Shown here one piece after another: positions 61,822-64,000 of a stretch of DNA of 64,000 nucleotides. The stretch's first letter is position 1. The number at the start of each line of letters is the position of its first letter. The translations under genes and the position numbers were made by a program. The notes under the pieces are model-generated. The model saw only the letters and a program-made list of their open reading frames with translations, searched no databases and had not been told where the DNA came from. The stretch is from Apibacter raozihei (GTDB lineage: Bacteria; Bacteroidota; Bacteroidia; Flavobacteriales; Weeksellaceae), in contig NZ_CP034930.1 of the NCBI RefSeq assembly GCF_004014855.1, positions 3,019,716 to 3,083,715 of the forward strand. Reading direction: 5' to 3'.

Positions 61822-63069
61822 ATGTATTTAACTTCTTCAGCCGAATGGCAAGATAAACTTTTACAGCGATTTTTAACTTATGTACGAATATATTCTACCA
61901 GTCAACCCGGAGAAGATATTACTCCCAGTACTTTAAGGCAATGGGACATAGCCAAGCACTTGTTTAATGAGTTAAAATCTTTGGGGCTTGAAGATGTAAG
62001 TATTGACGACCATGGTTATGTAATGGGATATGTACCTTCTACACATGAAAAAGATTTACCCACGGTAGGATTTATTTCACATTATGATACATCTCCTGAC
62101 TTCAGTGGGGAAAATGTCAATCCGATAATTTGGAAAAATTATGATGGTAAAGACTTATTGCTAAATGAAAAAACTGGTTTTACCTTAAAAGTCCTTGATT
62201 TCCCTGAATTAAAGGAACACATTGGCGAAAGTATTATAACTACTGACGGGACCACTCTTCTGGGAGCTGATGATAAGGCAGGTGTAGCTGAAATTGTAAC
62301 AGCTGCAGAATATTTATTAGCTCATCCAGAAATAAAGCATGGTCGTATTGCTATTGGTTTTACACCGGATGAAGAAATTGGTAAGGGTGCAGATTTATTT
62401 GATGTTAAAAAATTTGGTGCCGAGTGGGCCTACACAATGGATGGTGGTGAAGTGGGTGAACTGGAATATGAAAACTTTAATGCCGGAGGTGCAGTAATTT
62501 CAATTGTTGGTAAAAGCGTACACCCAGGATCCGCTAAAAACAAAATGGTTAACGCAGCTTTACTTGCAGTAGAGTTTTCAAATCTAATGCCAGCAAATGA
62601 AACTCCTGCAACTACTGAAGGATATGAGGGATTTTTTCATCTGACCCATATTACAGGAAATGTGGAAAAAGCCAAATTGCACTATATTATCAGGGATCAT
62701 GATCGTAAGTTATACGAAGAAAGAAAATTGTTTATGATTGAAACTGTTAGTAATCTCAATTCCAAATATGGTGATAAAACTTTCAAAATTGATATTGAAG
62801 ATCAATATTTTAATATGAAAGAAAAAATTGCTGATAAAATGTTTATTATTGACATTGCTGAAAAAGCAATGGATAAAGTTGGAATTAAAGCCAATATAAA
62901 AGCTATTAGAGGCGGTACTGACGGTTCTAAACTTTCTTATATGGGATTGCCTTGTCCTAATATTTTTGCCGGAGGTTTAAACTTTCATGGTCCTTATGAA
63001 TTTGTACCGTTAGAATCTATGATAAAAGCTACTAATGTGATTATAGCTATTGCTGAAAGTATTGATTAA
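61822..63069 (+). CDS. pepT: Peptidase T (tripeptidase)
   Basis: This 415-residue M20-family dinuclear zinc peptidase removes the N-terminal residue from tripeptides in the cytosol. Metal and catalytic motifs: SHYDTSPDFSG, LGADDKAGVAEI, TPDEEIGKGADLF and the C-terminal NFHGPYEFVP His. GRIAIGFTPDEEIG and KSVHPGSAKNKMVNAA are typical for PepT. It is monocistronic, with a -7-like TAATTTTG at 61797-61804 and a terminator following. Confidence 0.95.
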   Translation: MYLTSSAEWQDKLLQRFLTYVRIYSTSQPGEDITPSTLRQWDIAKHLFNELKSLGLEDVSIDDHGYVMGYVPSTHEKDLPTVGFISHYDTSPDFSGENVNPIIWKNYDGKDLLLNEKTGFTLKVLDFPELKEHIGESIITTDGTTLLGADDKAGVAEIVTAAEYLLAHPEIKHGRIAIGFTPDEEIGKGADLFDVKKFGAEWAYTMDGGEVGELEYENFNAGGAVISIVGKSVHPGSAKNKMVNAALLAVEFSNLMPANETPATTEGYEGFFHLTHITGNVEKAKLHYIIRDHDRKLYEERKLFMIETVSNLNSKYGDKTFKIDIEDQYFNMKEKIADKMFIIDIAEKAMDKVGIKANIKAIRGGTDGSKLSYMGLPCPNIFAGGLNFHGPYEFVPLESMIKATNVIIAIAESID

Positions 63070-63100
63070 AAAATTATTAATAATTTATTCATTAAAGTAT

Positions 63101-63130
63101 AACAAGGAGAGTATTAAATTCTCCTTGTTT
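63101..63130. terminator. Terminator between pepT and the Gcr-like gene
   Basis: AACAAGGAGA (63101-63110) and TCTCCTTGTT (63120-63129) form a perfect 10-bp stem with a 9-nt loop between convergent genes. Confidence 0.75.
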
Positions 63131-64000
63131 TATTTTATAGGCAGGAAAAAACGAACCGGGTTTTTAAGGAAAAGCTTAAATGCTGAATACAAAATCTTAC
63201 CCATTTCCCTGGTTGGAACATTAACAGATTTCATCGCTACCCAAAGCGATAAAGAAAAGCTTATTAAAAAATTGAATATACCAATTCCAAAAATACCTGC
63301 AATTCCTAAAAGAAAGTCTTTCCATGATATATCGAAATGAAAATAACATAAAGCTATTGCATAATTTCCTCCAGAGAAAGTTATATGCCGTATATCAAAA
63401 GGAATTCCTAAAAAATTTCCAACTAAAAATGCACAGCCTAGGCATAAACCTAAAAAAGCATTACCTGCTATACCCCCTATCTTATTTTCGTACCAGTTTA
63501 CCCATTTCCTTCTTCTTTTTTCCTTTATAAATCTTTTTAAAACCGGGTGATGAAACAATCTTTCCGGTATATTATGATAACGGGTATAATTTTCTGTAAT
63601 TCCTGATACTAAACCAGACATGAAAAGAAATATACCTGCTATAGCTCCAAACCAAAAAATTTTCCAATCCCACTTAACCACTTCATCTCTAAAAGCATGT
63701 GCTTTAGCCTGACTTATCAGTTCTACATCCATAAAATAGGTTATAGAGTAATAAATTAATGTTGCTGTTATAAACACTGCTACTACATTACCTATAAAGG
63801 CTATGAATTGGCTTCTGAACAACCGTGTAAAAAATAATCCGAACTCGGTGTAATCACTCGCCGACTTTTCATCTTGATTTAATGTATGAGCCAATGCCGC
63901 AGCTGTCATTGCCGGCTGTTTAGTTGCTAGCGTCCAGTGAAGTAAATAAATAGCTATAAACCCCCATGCATAATTAAAACTATATAGAACAGCCTGTATA
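63130..64000 (-). CDS. Gcr-family membrane protein (often named site-specific recombinase), N-terminus beyond edge
   Basis: The frame is open from the stop at 63130 to the window end and continues upstream of the internal Met at 63909, so the gene's N-terminus is outside. The visible 290 residues have at least six hydrophobic helices and segments such as YSFNYAWGFIAIYLLHWTLA, MTAAALAHTLNQDE, FMSGLVSGITENYTRYHNIP and IGGIAGNAFLGLCLGCAFLV. These match the Gcr (PF10136) family. The common label site-specific recombinase has no catalytic support in this part, since it is a multi-spanning membrane protein. The function is unknown. Confidence 0.8.
   Translation of the reverse strand, partial: IQAVLYSFNYAWGFIAIYLLHWTLATKQPAMTAAALAHTLNQDEKSASDYTEFGLFFTRLFRSQFIAFIGNVVAVFITATLIYYSITYFMDVELISQAKAHAFRDEVVKWDWKIFWFGAIAGIFLFMSGLVSGITENYTRYHNIPERLFHHPVLKRFIKEKRRRKWVNWYENKIGGIAGNAFLGLCLGCAFLVGNFLGIPFDIRHITFSGGNYAIALCYFHFDISWKDFLLGIAGIFGIGIFNFLISFSLSLWVAMKSVNVPTREMGKILYSAFKLFLKNPVRFFLPIK

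Noticed and set aside
63130-64000. Site-specific recombinase as an indicator of a mobile element
   Set aside because: The Gcr-type protein is a multi-spanning membrane protein with no tyrosine or serine recombinase motif in the visible part, so it does not mark mobility.

Overview
The window is a low-GC chromosome segment from a member of the Bacteroidota, most likely order Flavobacteriales (Weeksellaceae-like; an Apibacter- or Chryseobacterium-type relative is my guess, not proven). The evidence is the repeated TAnnTTTG promoter element, a type IX secretion sorting domain, lipoproteins with an acidic tail after the lipobox cysteine, DUF5074 surface propellers, a DUF3810 protein and a PadR/PspC pair. 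I see no insertion sequence, phage gene or CRISPR array. Two window-edge genes are cut: a C-type-lectin-like exported protein at the left and a Gcr-family membrane protein at the right.

Layout. 1-721: lectin-like protein (partial). 722-1962: a long AT-rich divergent spacer with an orphan terminator-like hairpin. 1963-10220: accessory-looking block with an orphan response regulator, a umuDC pair for SOS mutagenic polymerase, and a tightly coupled three-gene operon (TerB-N/TerB-C-like protein, BrxC/BrxD-type P-loop ATPase, Lhr/BrxHI-like DExH helicase). That operon is the best candidate for a poorly described, defence-type system. 10322-10405: tRNA-Leu. 10550-16601: a pentitol (xylitol or D-arabitol) catabolic operon of MFS importer, xylulokinase, polyol dehydrogenase and pentulose-phosphate epimerase, divergent from a LacI regulator with three operator-like boxes between them. 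16614-16926: three tRNA-Lys genes.

17045-25411: shikimate kinase, S4-domain protein, FKBP-like lipoprotein, a porin gene remnant, PlsC-like acyltransferase, PadR/PspC envelope-stress pair, two glycosyltransferases, a dienoyl-CoA-reductase-like SDR and a MerR regulator. 25453-32900: a vitamin B12 acquisition locus, with a promoter and cobalamin riboswitch followed by a BtuB-like TonB receptor, two BtuG-like lipoproteins in tandem, another surface lipoprotein and a third propeller carrying a T9SS sorting tail.

33033-64000: mostly housekeeping and envelope genes: a stand-alone nuoN, acyl-CoA dehydrogenase, an agmatine deiminase/GNAT/Crp cluster, tandem GtrA proteins, LD-carboxypeptidase, haem-binding and Ig-like envelope proteins, DUF2339 and DUF3810 membrane proteins, an FtsX/LolE permease overlapping head to head with a NamZ-type muramidase, an atypical DapB-like reductase, a VIT family metal transporter, an ATP-grasp/hydrolase/DUF2461 operon, guaA behind a sigma-54-type regulator lacking a DNA-binding domain, ribA, an AspT/YidE-type transporter, a TonB-like protein and pepT. 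Many operons end in strong intrinsic hairpins, which are listed.
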